This document shows positions 7,659-14,567 of a stretch of DNA of 23,940 nt, piece by piece (the first letter of the stretch is position 1; each line of letters begins with the position of its first letter). The stretch spans positions 1 through 23,940 of the forward strand of contig CAJUJZ010000023.1 of NCBI GenBank assembly GCA_910586745.1. The letters are read 5' to 3'. Position numbers and translations under genes: made by a program. Under the pieces are notes generated by a model. It was not told the origin of the DNA and did not search any database. It saw only the letters and a program-made list of their open reading frames with translations. This DNA comes from an uncultured Mucispirillum sp. Lineage in GTDB: Bacteria > Chrysiogenota > Deferribacteres > Deferribacterales > Mucispirillaceae.

Positions 7659-8153
7659 ATGGTTAAAAAAATACTGTTTATCGCATTAAGTTTTTTTGTA
7701 TTTTGGGGTTGTGCAGCAGCACCACAAAAAAATATTGTAAATGTTAAACTTGATAAACTATCAAATGATTATATATCTAGTGATATTACAACTTTATTAA
7801 AAAATATATATGCACCAGCACGCACAAATATAGTAATTAATGTAAAATATAATAAAAAATTTAATGAATCATTACAAAGTGCTTTACGCTCTGTTGGTTA
7901 TTCTGTCAGAGAAATAAAACATAAAGAAGCAACAATATATCCAAATGAATTACAAATAGAATATGTTATAGATAAGATAAAAGAATCATCAGAAGAAAAA
8001 AGAATTAGAAAAATTAATAATGATAATTCAATAATAGTTAGAGTATCTATTATTATTGATAAAAGAATGTATAGCAGAATGTATAAACTTTATAAAACTT
8101 ATGAAATGACAGCAATTTCACGCTGGCTGGAAAGTGATATAATCAGCTTTTAA
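7659..8153 (+). CDS. trbH: TrbH-like lipoprotein
   Basis: This 164-residue predicted lipoprotein has a short hydrophobic signal ending FWGC (Cys18), a usable but imperfect lipobox. The mature part contains LLKNIYAPARTNIVINVKY and a segment on resisting or recovering symmetry (LQSALRSVGYSVRE), similar to the TrbH pattern of a small periplasmic alpha/beta domain. Its place between trbG and trbI and its length match TrbH of IncP plasmids, which is thought to anchor the core complex in the outer membrane like VirB7. Assignment relies mainly on position and lipoprotein features. Its stop is 15 bp before trbI. Confidence 0.72.
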   Translation: MVKKILFIALSFFVFWGCAAAPQKNIVNVKLDKLSNDYISSDITTLLKNIYAPARTNIVINVKYNKKFNESLQSALRSVGYSVREIKHKEATIYPNELQIEYVIDKIKESSEEKRIRKINNDNSIIVRVSIIIDKRMYSRMYKLYKTYEMTAISRWLESDIISF

Positions 8154-8167
8154 TATTTTGGTGAAGT

Positions 8168-9535
8168 ATGAGTAAAGATTATTTAGATTCCAATATAGAT
8201 AATTTTAACACAACAAGAAGATTAAACAACAAACCAAAGCTTATTATATTGCTTGTTATTGCTGTTTTATTAATCTTAATTTTTTATGTCATTATTTCTG
8301 CTAAAAAAGAAACTACAGCTAATTATGATGGAATAGAAACAGTAGACAATAGATTAGATAATGATGAATATGTAAAAAATATGGCAGATAAAAAAGGCTA
8401 CTGGACAAAAGTAAAAGAGAATAATGAAACTGGCAGTCAGCTTGAAAATTTGAGCGAAGAGGATTATAAAGAGATATTTACAAATGAATCTGGTGCAGGA
8501 AATGCAGCAAATGAGCAAAACATGCAGCAAGATTTAAAAGCAATTGCTGAGCAATCTATGAAAGAAGTCTATCCTCCATTACCTATATCCAGCTTTCTTG
8601 ATAATACATCATCAATGCAAATAGTAGACAGATACAGTATAGAAGATGGTGAAGCTGGTAATATTAATAATTTAACAGCAGAACAAATCACTACATATAA
8701 TACAAATAGATTTACAGAGTTACAGACGGCTTTAAAATCACCAACAAAAGTATATGCAAATAATACTGTAGCAGAAAATAATATAAAACCAGTAAAAAAG
8801 GATATGGAAAATTTAACCTATGAAGAGCAGCTTGATATGATTCTTGATAAAACAGGTATCAGTAATAATAAAAAAGTTATAAATGATAAATCAGATGAAC
8901 TTTTAACTGGAGAATATGAGTTGAAACATCGTATTCAAAAAGCCCGCAAAGGTGAAATAAAAACAGGCTTTGTAATCCCTGCAATTTTAATGACGGAACT
9001 TAATTCAAGTGTAGCTGGAACTGTAATTGGACAGGTCAGACAAAATGTATTTGATACAGCAACAGGAAAAGATTTATTGATTCCACAAGGCTCTAAAATT
9101 TTAGGTGAGTATGCTTCTGATGTGCCGTATGGAAATAACAGATTATTTATATCCTGGAAAAGAATTGTATTCCCAAATGGTGATAGTTTAGATTTAGAAA
9201 CGATGCCTGGTGCAGACATGACAGGTCGTGCAGGCTTTGCTGACAAAGTTAATACTCATTTTTGGAAAATCTTCGGAAATGCCTTGTTATTTTCGTTTAT
9301 TATTGCTGGCACAAACATTACAACAAGTGATGACTTGTTTAATGTTTTATTACCTGTTTACGCAAGAGATATAACAGGCTCTATGGGTGAGGGGTTAGCT
9401 GTGTCACTTGGCGAAACTATGTCGGAAATGATAAAGAAAAATTTAAATATAGCTCCAGAAATAACAATTAGGGCTGGATATTTGTTTAACGTTATGGTGA
9501 CAAAGGATATTGTATTGCCTCCATATAAACAATAG
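8168..9535 (+). CDS. trbI: TrbI, VirB10-like channel scaffold
   Basis: This 455-residue protein spans both membranes and transmits energy from the ATPases to the outer-membrane pore. It has a cytoplasmic N-terminus, a membrane helix (about 25-46), a long polar linker, then the conserved TrbI/VirB10 C-terminal domain: IPAILMTELNSSVAGTVIGQ, QNVFDTATGKDLLIPQGSKI, and SWKRIVFPNGDSLDLETMPG followed by ADMTGRAGFADKVNTHFWKI. GGTGAAG precedes the ATG. Length is normal. The C-terminal domain leaves no doubt about the family. After this gene the operon is interrupted by 172 bp holding a promoter-like sequence, a hairpin and an O_B-like site. Confidence 0.95.
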   Translation: MSKDYLDSNIDNFNTTRRLNNKPKLIILLVIAVLLILIFYVIISAKKETTANYDGIETVDNRLDNDEYVKNMADKKGYWTKVKENNETGSQLENLSEEDYKEIFTNESGAGNAANEQNMQQDLKAIAEQSMKEVYPPLPISSFLDNTSSMQIVDRYSIEDGEAGNINNLTAEQITTYNTNRFTELQTALKSPTKVYANNTVAENNIKPVKKDMENLTYEEQLDMILDKTGISNNKKVINDKSDELLTGEYELKHRIQKARKGEIKTGFVIPAILMTELNSSVAGTVIGQVRQNVFDTATGKDLLIPQGSKILGEYASDVPYGNNRLFISWKRIVFPNGDSLDLETMPGADMTGRAGFADKVNTHFWKIFGNALLFSFIIAGTNITTSDDLFNVLLPVYARDITGSMGEGLAVSLGETMSEMIKKNLNIAPEITIRAGYLFNVMVTKDIVLPPYKQ

Positions 9536-9555
9536 AAATTTTCTTTACTTTGCAC

Positions 9556-9587
9556 TTGACATTATAAGAATTTTTTATAACTATATT
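9556..9587 (+). promoter_or_regulatory. candidate internal promoter before trbJ
   Basis: TTGACA (9556-9561) is followed by TATAAC at 9576 (14-bp spacer) or TATATT at 9582 (20-bp spacer); neither spacing is ideal. The block CTTGACATT plus T-run plus TATAA matches the one before trbB at 1596. A phased AT element follows at 9592-9608. Together these suggest that trbJ-trbL can be transcribed separately. Confidence 0.4.
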
Positions 9588-9635
9588 TAAAATAAATATT
9601 TATAAATACATATCTTGCATAATCCACAAAAGCAC

Positions 9636-9675
9636 AAAATAACCCTCTGCAGCTTTTATGCTGCATGGTTATTTT
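9636..9675 (+). repeat. hairpin element, copy 2 (before trbJ)
   Basis: AAAATAACC (9636-9644) pairs with GGTTATTTT (9667-9675), and inner TGCAGC pairs with GCTGCA around a 6-base loop. Over about 35 bases it differs from the hairpin at 17901-17938, read on the opposite strand, at only two positions. It lies between the candidate promoter and the trbJ O_B-like site. The TTTT in its 3' arm is followed by AAAA, so it is not a clear terminator. Confidence 0.7.
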
Positions 9676-9677
9676 AA

Positions 9678-9696
9678 AATTTTATCGGATAAAATT
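9678..9696 (+). promoter_or_regulatory. O_B-like palindrome, copy 6 (before trbJ)
   Basis: A 19-bp palindrome with the common core (9679-9695) sits between the hairpin element and the GGAGG Shine-Dalgarno of trbJ. The central G is on the sense strand, as in all copies placed before genes. Confidence 0.75.
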
Positions 9697-9707
9697 GGAG
9701 GGAATCA

Positions 9708-10460
9708 ATGAAATTAAAAACAGTGATTTTATTTTTATTAATCTTTATGGCAAATAAAGCGTATGCTCAATTAATAGTGGAAGATATAGCAAATCTTCCA
9801 CATAACATATTAACATCAGTAAAAGCAGTTGAGCAAGTTTCCGAGCAAGTAAAACAATATAAATTAGCCGTGCAGGAGTTTGAACTGATGGTTAAAAATT
9901 CAGCTGCTCCATATTTCTATGTTTATGACCAGGTGCAAAGTTTTGATAAAAACGTTGAGAATCTAAAAGAAAGATTTTCACAATTCACAGACCCTAGTGA
10001 AGTAGATAAATATTTCAAAAAATATTATGACATAAATTGGTATCGTTCTTCTCCATGCTTTCAAATGGGTGGCTGCTCAGCTGCTGATTTAGACAGACTT
10101 TCAGAGCAGAGAGCGGAACGCATTAAAAATTTAACAAATATTTCTGCAAATATCAAAAAAGGCTTAACAGAGTGGACAAATGAGCAGAAAGCAAGATATG
10201 ACAGACTTAAAAGGCTTGACCAGGAGGCAAAGAAAGCAGAGGGACATTTTCAAGTGCAAGCATACCAGGCACAATATAGTTCTGAAATGGTAAAAGAAAT
10301 GGTGCAGCTAAATGAGAATATGCGTTCGTTTATAGATTTGATGGTCAGCTTAAATGAATCAAATTTGGAACAGTCTATGATAAAACAAGCAAAAAGTGAA
10401 GCAAATCAAGATTGGCAACCACCAAAAGTCAAAAAATGGAATCGTTATTTTTTAGATTAG
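9708..10460 (+). CDS. trbJ: TrbJ, VirB5-like minor pilin
   Basis: This 250-residue periplasmic protein is a likely pilus-tip or assembly component. The signal peptide ends KAYA (residue 20). The mature start IVEDIANLPHNILTSVKAVE resembles TrbJ (xVxDxxNLxQNxxTAxxxVxQ), followed by long amphipathic helices rich in Gln/Glu/Lys. A central cysteine pair (CFQMGGC, about residues 117-123) could form a disulfide. The C-terminus ends with WQPPKVKKWNRYFLD. The GGAGGGA Shine-Dalgarno is strong. It precedes trbL by 18 bp; RP4 carries trbK between these two genes, but here an exclusion-like gene follows trbL instead. Confidence 0.87.
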   Translation: MKLKTVILFLLIFMANKAYAQLIVEDIANLPHNILTSVKAVEQVSEQVKQYKLAVQEFELMVKNSAAPYFYVYDQVQSFDKNVENLKERFSQFTDPSEVDKYFKKYYDINWYRSSPCFQMGGCSAADLDRLSEQRAERIKNLTNISANIKKGLTEWTNEQKARYDRLKRLDQEAKKAEGHFQVQAYQAQYSSEMVKEMVQLNENMRSFIDLMVSLNESNLEQSMIKQAKSEANQDWQPPKVKKWNRYFLD

Positions 10461-10478
10461 TATAAGCAGGATTGATAT

Positions 10479-11705
10479 ATGGAAAATGAAGTATTTTTAA
10501 GTAATTTTCAAAATATAATAAAAAATCATATTAATTCATGGGCTGATGTATTACAAGGATACTCAATGAATTTATTTATAATATTAGCAGGAATCGCTTT
10601 AATTGTTAATATTATACTTATTATTTTGGAGAGTGGTGGTGGTATTGATATAAATAAAATTATGAGCTTTGTAATAAAATTTTCTTTTGTTACAGGTTTT
10701 TTCTTTTTCTTATTAGAAAATGGACTTGATTTTGCAAATAACATTATAGATTATTTTATCAAAATAGGAAATGACAGCTTGGGGTATGGCACTGATGATA
10801 AAGGTGCTGTTGAGAATGTTTTAAATTCAATTTATTCAATTTGGAATGCAGCAACTAAAGAATTGAGTGGTTGGTCAATTGCTGAATATATAGCAAGTGT
10901 TTTTTTAGCTGTATTTATTATAATTATTCTAGCAATCATTCTTGGCAACTATCTTGTAGAAGTTGCTTCATCTTTTATATTAATATACTCTGGATATATT
11001 ATACTTGCTTTTGGAGCAACACAATGGACAAGGGAATGGGTAATAAATTATTTTAAAGCAATTCTTGGTATTGGTTTAAAACTCTTAACAATAATTTTTT
11101 TAATAGGAATTACATTAGAATTTTTAGAACTACAAATATCAATGTTTAAAAATGGCTTTCACATTACTAATGGAATAACAATTTTAATTACATTATTTAT
11201 AATGCAAATGATAATGAATAAAGTTCCAGACGCTGTAGCAGCTTTAGTGTCTAGTGCCTGGGGACACATGTCTGGGCTTAATATGGCTACTGCAGCAGCG
11301 ACAATCATGGCAGCTGCACAAACAGCAAAAACTGCAGTTTCTGTTATGAATAAAGCTGGTGGAGCAGCAATTGAGGGTGTTCAAAACTACAGGGCAGGGT
11401 TAAATGATTCTGCAAATGATTATATAAAAAATAAATATCCTAATGCTACAAGTCAAAATGATACTTTTACACCAAATAATAGAAGTATTCCAGGCTTTAA
11501 CAATAATAATGAAAAAAGTGGCTCTGGTATAATGTATCAATTAGGCAAAGGCACAGGTTGGGGGCTTGGTAAATATAATGATTTTAAAACAAGAAATAAA
11601 CAAGCTGGAGCAGATAATACATCAAATAAATCTGGTGAAAGTAGCACAAGTAATTCTTCTAAACCTGTTCCAAATCAAGCAGATAGCAATATTAAAAAGA
11701 ATTGA
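10479..11705 (+). CDS. trbL: TrbL, VirB6-like polytopic channel protein
   Basis: This 408-residue inner-membrane protein has five to six hydrophobic helices between about residues 30 and 245. The diagnostic segment FGATQWTREWVINYFKAILG (about 178-197) matches the TrbL FGGSRWTxEYAxxYxKxxLG motif. After an Ala-rich amphipathic stretch (about 264-295) the C-terminal 110 residues are Asn/Ser/Gly-rich and probably disordered, as usual for TrbL. It starts 18 bp after trbJ. A short inverted repeat (GACAATA 11704-11710, TATTGTC 11725-11731) follows the stop, without a T-run. Confidence 0.92.
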   Translation: MENEVFLSNFQNIIKNHINSWADVLQGYSMNLFIILAGIALIVNIILIILESGGGIDINKIMSFVIKFSFVTGFFFFLLENGLDFANNIIDYFIKIGNDSLGYGTDDKGAVENVLNSIYSIWNAATKELSGWSIAEYIASVFLAVFIIIILAIILGNYLVEVASSFILIYSGYIILAFGATQWTREWVINYFKAILGIGLKLLTIIFLIGITLEFLELQISMFKNGFHITNGITILITLFIMQMIMNKVPDAVAALVSSAWGHMSGLNMATAAATIMAAAQTAKTAVSVMNKAGGAAIEGVQNYRAGLNDSANDYIKNKYPNATSQNDTFTPNNRSIPGFNNNNEKSGSGIMYQLGKGTGWGLGKYNDFKTRNKQAGADNTSNKSGESSTSNSSKPVPNQADSNIKKN

Positions 11706-11756
11706 CAATAGATAATATATTGTGTATTGTCCTAAAAAAGATTAGTGGAGTATGGT

Positions 11757-12062
11757 ATGAAAAAAATTTTATTATTTTTATTAATTATGATTATAGCAGT
11801 TCCAGCATTTGCAAAAGACCCAAAAGAAACTGTTGAATATTGGAAAAATAATCCTAATAATCAAAATGAACGCGATATAGAAATGAAAAAATGCTGGAAT
11901 TCATTACGCACTCACTTTAAAGTTCCAGTTGGCAGTAAACAATGGAATATTTGCTGTGCGATAAGAGCATCAAGAAATCATCCTTTAACAGGTAGAGAAC
12001 AAACATTTGAAGAAGTGTATGAAGAAATGAAAAAAGCAAAAGAAAAGTATGGTAATGAATAA
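11757..12062 (+). CDS. EexN/TrbK-like entry-exclusion protein (putative)
   Basis: This 101-residue secreted protein has a signal peptide ending AFA (about residue 19). The mature start DPKETVEYWKNNPN, then a few residues and KKCWN, resembles the exclusion-protein pattern (VxYYxxNPxERxxKLxECxxN) of EexN/TrbK families, but there is no lipobox cysteine. Other visible features are a CC pair (IWNICCAIRAS-like segment, roughly residues 62-66) and a charged C-terminus. The ATG at 11757 follows GTGGAG; an upstream GTG (11745) in frame would add four residues. It ends the trb operon. Entry-exclusion genes block redundant mating and usually lie inside trb clusters, which fits. The assignment is by motif only. 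Confidence 0.5.
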   Translation: MKKILLFLLIMIIAVPAFAKDPKETVEYWKNNPNNQNERDIEMKKCWNSLRTHFKVPVGSKQWNICCAIRASRNHPLTGREQTFEEVYEEMKKAKEKYGNE

Positions 12063-12080
12063 TATATAGTGTATTCTATG

Positions 12081-12090
12081 TTCTGTATTG
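12081..12090 (+). repeat. TTCTGTATTG, third copy of the post-stop 10-mer
   Basis: This is identical to the reverse complement of the repeat at 141-160. In both places it follows the last gene of an operon in sense orientation and has an O_B-like palindrome and an intrinsic terminator nearby. A role is not known. Confidence 0.4.
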
Positions 12091-12093
12091 ATA

Positions 12094-12122
12094 TATAAAA
12101 TTTTATCGGATAAAATTTTATA
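12094..12122 (+). promoter_or_regulatory. O_B-like palindrome, copy 7 (end of trb operon)
   Basis: A perfect 29-bp palindrome surrounds the common core (12100-12116). No start codon follows at usual distance. The next elements are an intrinsic terminator (12134-12168) and the promoter of the next unit (12172-12200), whose -35 lies about 50 bp downstream, a distance at which KorB-type repressors can still act. Confidence 0.75.
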
Positions 12123-12133
12123 AGAATGAATAT

Positions 12134-12168
12134 AAAGGCTTGAATTAATATAAAATTCAAGCCTTTTT
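12134..12168 (+). terminator. Rho-independent terminator of the trb operon
   Basis: A perfect 13-bp stem (AAAGGCTTGAATT at 12134-12146 with its complement at 12154-12166), a 7-base loop and a run of T residues (12164-12168) form a strong intrinsic terminator about 70 bp after the last trb gene. The A-rich left flank may let it work in both directions. Confidence 0.88.
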
Positions 12169-12171
12169 ATA

Positions 12172-12200
12172 TTGAAATAATCATAGATATATTTTATAAT
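12172..12200 (+). promoter_or_regulatory. strong sigma-70-type promoter of the accessory/trbN unit
   Basis: TTGAAA (12172-12177), a 17-bp spacer and a perfect TATAAT (12195-12200) form a near-consensus promoter directly after the trb terminator. The first gene starts at 12237 with AGGAG. It probably drives the genes to 17561, because no terminator is seen before 17600. Confidence 0.75.
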
Positions 12201-12236
12201 ATAATAATAAAAATTTATAGTGTATAGGAGAAAAAA

Positions 12237-12491
12237 ATGGTAAATGCTAAAGAAGAAAAAAATATTGTATTAAGTGATGAAGAAATTTTAGAGATATCTC
12301 ATAATATTCATGTAAAATATATATTAGATAAAGATATTTCTGAAGAAGAAGAGGACAGGCTTATATCACTAATACCTATGACAACAAAAGAGATAGATTT
12401 CTTTGTTGCTTGTGGCAAAAGCAGAGAAAAATTAGAAGCAGAAAATAGAGAAATTCTTAATAAACAAGGCTGGATAAATGAATTACGATAA
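12237..12491 (+). CDS. hypothetical acidic 84-residue protein
   Basis: Not recognised. It is a small, strongly charged protein (Glu/Lys/Asp-rich) with no signal peptide or membrane segment, presumably cytoplasmic and helical. Residues 12-24 (LSDEEILEISHNI) and 34-48 (ISEEEEDRLISLIPM) look like short amphipathic helices. It has a good AGGAG Shine-Dalgarno and is the first gene after a near-consensus promoter. Its end overlaps the next gene by 14 bp, so the two are probably co-translated. In IncP plasmids this position, between trbL/trbK and trbN, holds trbM, but there is no resemblance. Confidence 0.7.
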   Translation: MVNAKEEKNIVLSDEEILEISHNIHVKYILDKDISEEEEDRLISLIPMTTKEIDFFVACGKSREKLEAENREILNKQGWINELR

Positions 12492-13083
12492 GTTACAAAG
12501 ACAACTGTATCACAACCTTACATTAGCAAAAAAATATGATAATTTTCATGATAAATATTTAAACAAGGCAATAAGACAGTTAAAAGCACTATATAACCAT
12601 GTAGAAAAACAGATAAATACAAAAGGTAACAACGCAAAAATACCATATGTAGCCCTGTTAATTACAGAAAGAATCAGCCTTGATGTATTTGATGTAAACA
12701 TAAGCAATACAAATATCAAACTGGTTGATAGAAAACTTGTATCTTGTGATACAGCTATACAAGAAGCAAAAATATTTGAAAACGATAAAACTCTTTATAA
12801 ACAAAATTTTATAGAAAGTAGAGTTAAAAATATTAATGCTCCCACAGCTGTATCAAGAGGAACAAAAGATATTTTAGTATATCTTGGCAGAGAACAGCAG
12901 GGTATGGAGTATGATAAAACTAAGCCACTTAATGATTTTATAGAAGTTAGAAAGGATATATTAAGGCTTGTTGCCCGTGAATTTAAAAAAGAGCGAGAAA
13001 ATCTATTAATGCAGGATAATAGCAATCAACTATCAATAAATCAAAATAAAGAGAAAAGTCAGAATAGAGGTTATACTAGATGA
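12478..13083 (+). CDS. hypothetical 201-residue protein
   Basis: Not recognised. It is a soluble, basic, helix-rich protein without signal peptide or membrane segment. The N-terminal 45 residues (LQRQLYHNLTLAKKY, then YLNKAIRQLKALYNHVEKQ) look like a helical coiled-coil-like region. The middle carries VSRGTKDILVYLGREQQGME (about 126-145), the most ordered-looking segment. The C-terminal 25 residues are Asn/Gln/Ser-rich and probably disordered. The ATG at 12478 lies within the end of the preceding gene. Its TGA overlaps the ATG of the poly-G mini-ORF (ATGA at 13080-13083). No function is proposed. Confidence 0.7.
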   Translation: MNYDKLQRQLYHNLTLAKKYDNFHDKYLNKAIRQLKALYNHVEKQINTKGNNAKIPYVALLITERISLDVFDVNISNTNIKLVDRKLVSCDTAIQEAKIFENDKTLYKQNFIESRVKNINAPTAVSRGTKDILVYLGREQQGMEYDKTKPLNDFIEVRKDILRLVAREFKKERENLLMQDNSNQLSINQNKEKSQNRGYTR

Positions 13084-13154
13084 AAAAAATTATAAGCAAA
13101 CAAATTCTAAAATTTTCTGGGGGGGGGGGATTGCAAATTTTCAATTTCAAATAA
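13080..13154 (+). CDS. mini-ORF with in-frame poly-G tract (possibly phase-variable)
   Basis: A 24-codon ORF starts at an ATG that overlaps the upstream stop codon (ATGA) and has a GAGG Shine-Dalgarno at good distance. It reads MKKIISKQILKFS, then four Gly codons from an 11-G run, then LQIFNFK and stop. With one more G (or two fewer) the frame would stay open to a TGA at 13199-13201 that overlaps the ATG of the next gene, giving 40 residues coupled to both neighbours. With one fewer G it would end at TAA 13195-13197, directly before that ATG. The sequenced length may thus be an off state, or a homopolymer error. Protein function unknown. Confidence 0.4.
   Translation: MKKIISKQILKFSGGGGLQIFNFK
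13119..13129 (+). repeat. G11 homopolymer tract
   Basis: Eleven consecutive G residues stand in otherwise strongly AT-rich DNA. Chance occurrence at this composition is negligible. Such tracts mutate by slipped-strand mispairing and are the classic contingency loci of Campylobacter and Helicobacter. The tract lies inside a mini-ORF between two genes of unknown function. Confidence 0.9.
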
Positions 13155-13197
13155 ACCCACTTCAATCACTTCATTTATTATTTTTTTGGGGTGCTAA

Positions 13198-13683
13198 ATG
13201 AGTGATATTAGCATTAACCAAATCAATAATTTTCTTTCAGATAAAGAAAAATGTGCTAAGGTCATGATTGGCACAAAGATTTTTAAAACTTTTTCTACTG
13301 CAAAGGATAATAAATCAAAATATAATGAACTTATCCAGGCACAAAAAAGTTATGAATCATCTAACAATATTCCATATTTTCATTGCAGAATATTCTCGGT
13401 AGAAAATGTAGAGCTTGCTCTTAATATACTTGATAAAGTAGATTTCAGCTTTATTTTTCTACATAAGAAAAAAATCAATAGTAAATATTCAGTGATAGAA
13501 GCTGAAATATTTCTTTCTTATTTAAATCCAGAATTTAAAGATATTATTAGATACTTAAGTTTAATAGAATATATTGATGGCAAAGAAAAAGATGATAAAC
13601 TTAAGATATTATTTGAAGAGTTAGAAAAATATCATCATTATTGCAGCATGCAATATTTGAATACAGCTAATGCTGAATGTTAA
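13198..13683 (+). CDS. hypothetical 161-residue protein
   Basis: Not recognised. It is a soluble protein without signal peptide or membrane segment, rich in Lys, Ile and Phe. Notable segments are FSVENVELALNILDKVDFSF (about 66-85), which looks like an alternating helix/strand, and DIIRYLSLIEYIDGKEKDDK (about 113-132), followed by a helix with a His-His pair and two Cys in the last 20 residues (YHHYCSMQYLN). The ATG follows GGGGTG. It is directly downstream of the poly-G mini-ORF, whose length-variant frames end at or just before this start, so its translation might vary with the tract. Its stop is 17 bp before the next gene's preferred start. Confidence 0.65.
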   Translation: MSDISINQINNFLSDKEKCAKVMIGTKIFKTFSTAKDNKSKYNELIQAQKSYESSNNIPYFHCRIFSVENVELALNILDKVDFSFIFLHKKKINSKYSVIEAEIFLSYLNPEFKDIIRYLSLIEYIDGKEKDDKLKILFEELEKYHHYCSMQYLNTANAEC

Positions 13684-13699
13684 TGATAAGGTGATTAGT

Positions 13700-13990
13700 A
13701 TGTATTATATTGCAGCCACATATATTGGGTTAAAAAAATTCAATGTTATAGAAGAAAATGGATATTTAGTTATTTGTGCAAATGATGAAAAAAGGTATGT
13801 TAAAAAAGGTGATTATGTCATTTTGGATATGATGTTTAATTTTCAAGCAATTGTATCAAAAAGTTTTTTTAAAGAAAACTTTAAAATACAGGGCAGGGCA
13901 TATATTAAATATGAATGTTCAAATGGCAAACCAATAAAATCTTTTGCTGGCTTACTATGTTCTGCAAAAGAAAATAAGTGCATGGAGTAA
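13700..13990 (+). CDS. hypothetical 96-residue protein
   Basis: Not recognised. The composition and spacing (YLVICANDEKRYVKKGDYVI, then FQAIVSKSFFKENF) suggest a small beta-rich fold. No signal peptide or membrane segment is seen. The start at 13700 follows AAGGTG; an in-frame ATG at 13670 overlaps the preceding gene but has no better ribosome site. It ends 4 bp before the TrbN-like gene, whose Shine-Dalgarno lies in its last codons, so the two are likely co-translated. Confidence 0.62.
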   Translation: MYYIAATYIGLKKFNVIEENGYLVICANDEKRYVKKGDYVILDMMFNFQAIVSKSFFKENFKIQGRAYIKYECSNGKPIKSFAGLLCSAKENKCME

Positions 13991-13994
13991 TGAA

Positions 13995-14516
13995 ATGAAA
14001 GTATTAAAATTTATCCTGGCACTGACAATTTTATCTGTTAGTATTAATGCTGTTTATGCAGGAGAATTACAAATTAAAGAGAGGCTTGATTGTAGCATAC
14101 AAGCAGGCCTCGAATACGGCATACCGATAGATATATTATTGGCAATTTCTTCTATTGAGAATGGGCAGCCAGGCAAAGCATATAAAAATAAAGACGGCAG
14201 CATAGACTATGGCGTTATGCAGATAAATAGTATCTATTTAAAAGATTTAAAAGATACTTATAACCGCATTGTAACGCCAGAAGAAATATTAGATAATACT
14301 TGTTATGCTTTTAAAATAGCTGCATTTAAAATAAGTGAGCATTTGAAAAATGATGATGGCAGTTTTTTAAAAAAAATTGCTAATTATCATAGTAAAACAC
14401 CAGATTTAAATAGAAATTATCAAACAAAACTTATTCAACACAGCTCAATCTGGCGAAAGTATTTAAAGCAAAATAAATACACTGTTTATCAGTGGAGCTA
14501 TTCAGATTTGAAATAA
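13995..14516 (+). CDS. VirB1/TrbN-like lytic transglycosylase
   Basis: This 173-residue periplasmic enzyme cleaves peptidoglycan to open space for the secretion channel. The signal peptide ends VYA (about residue 22). The SLT (goose-lysozyme-like) domain begins LDCSIQAGLEYGIPIDILLA; the catalytic Glu is Glu55 in ISSIENG, followed by the conserved DYGVMQINS (71-79) and later NYHSKTP. The ATG at 13995 is preceded by GGAG at the right distance and starts the signal peptide; an earlier in-frame ATG at 13944 overlaps the upstream gene and is less likely. TrbN has this function in RP4 and lies downstream of trbL/trbM, as here. Length is normal for a minimal VirB1-type protein. Confidence 0.88.
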   Translation: MKVLKFILALTILSVSINAVYAGELQIKERLDCSIQAGLEYGIPIDILLAISSIENGQPGKAYKNKDGSIDYGVMQINSIYLKDLKDTYNRIVTPEEILDNTCYAFKIAAFKISEHLKNDDGSFLKKIANYHSKTPDLNRNYQTKLIQHSSIWRKYLKQNKYTVYQWSYSDLK

Positions 14517-14520
14517 TTTA

Positions 14521-14540
14521 TAAATATTTATAAATATTTA
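14521..14540. repeat. 10-bp phased AT repeat before the PKD lipoprotein gene
   Basis: TAAATATTTA is repeated exactly twice (14521-14530, 14531-14540), a rotation of the unit found before trbB and topB. It fills most of the gap between the transglycosylase stop and the AGGAGG Shine-Dalgarno of the next gene. Confidence 0.45.
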
Positions 14541-14567
14541 AAAGAAAAGAGATACCAGGAGGATTAA

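Noticed and set aside
11704..11731. Inverted repeat GACAATA/TATTGTC as a terminator after trbL
   Set aside because: The stem is only 7 bp and AT-rich with no T-run, and the next gene appears to belong to the same operon.
13119..13129. Dismissing the G11 run purely as a sequencing artefact
   Set aside because: Its length may be miscounted, but a run of about this size must exist; only the exact frame is in doubt.
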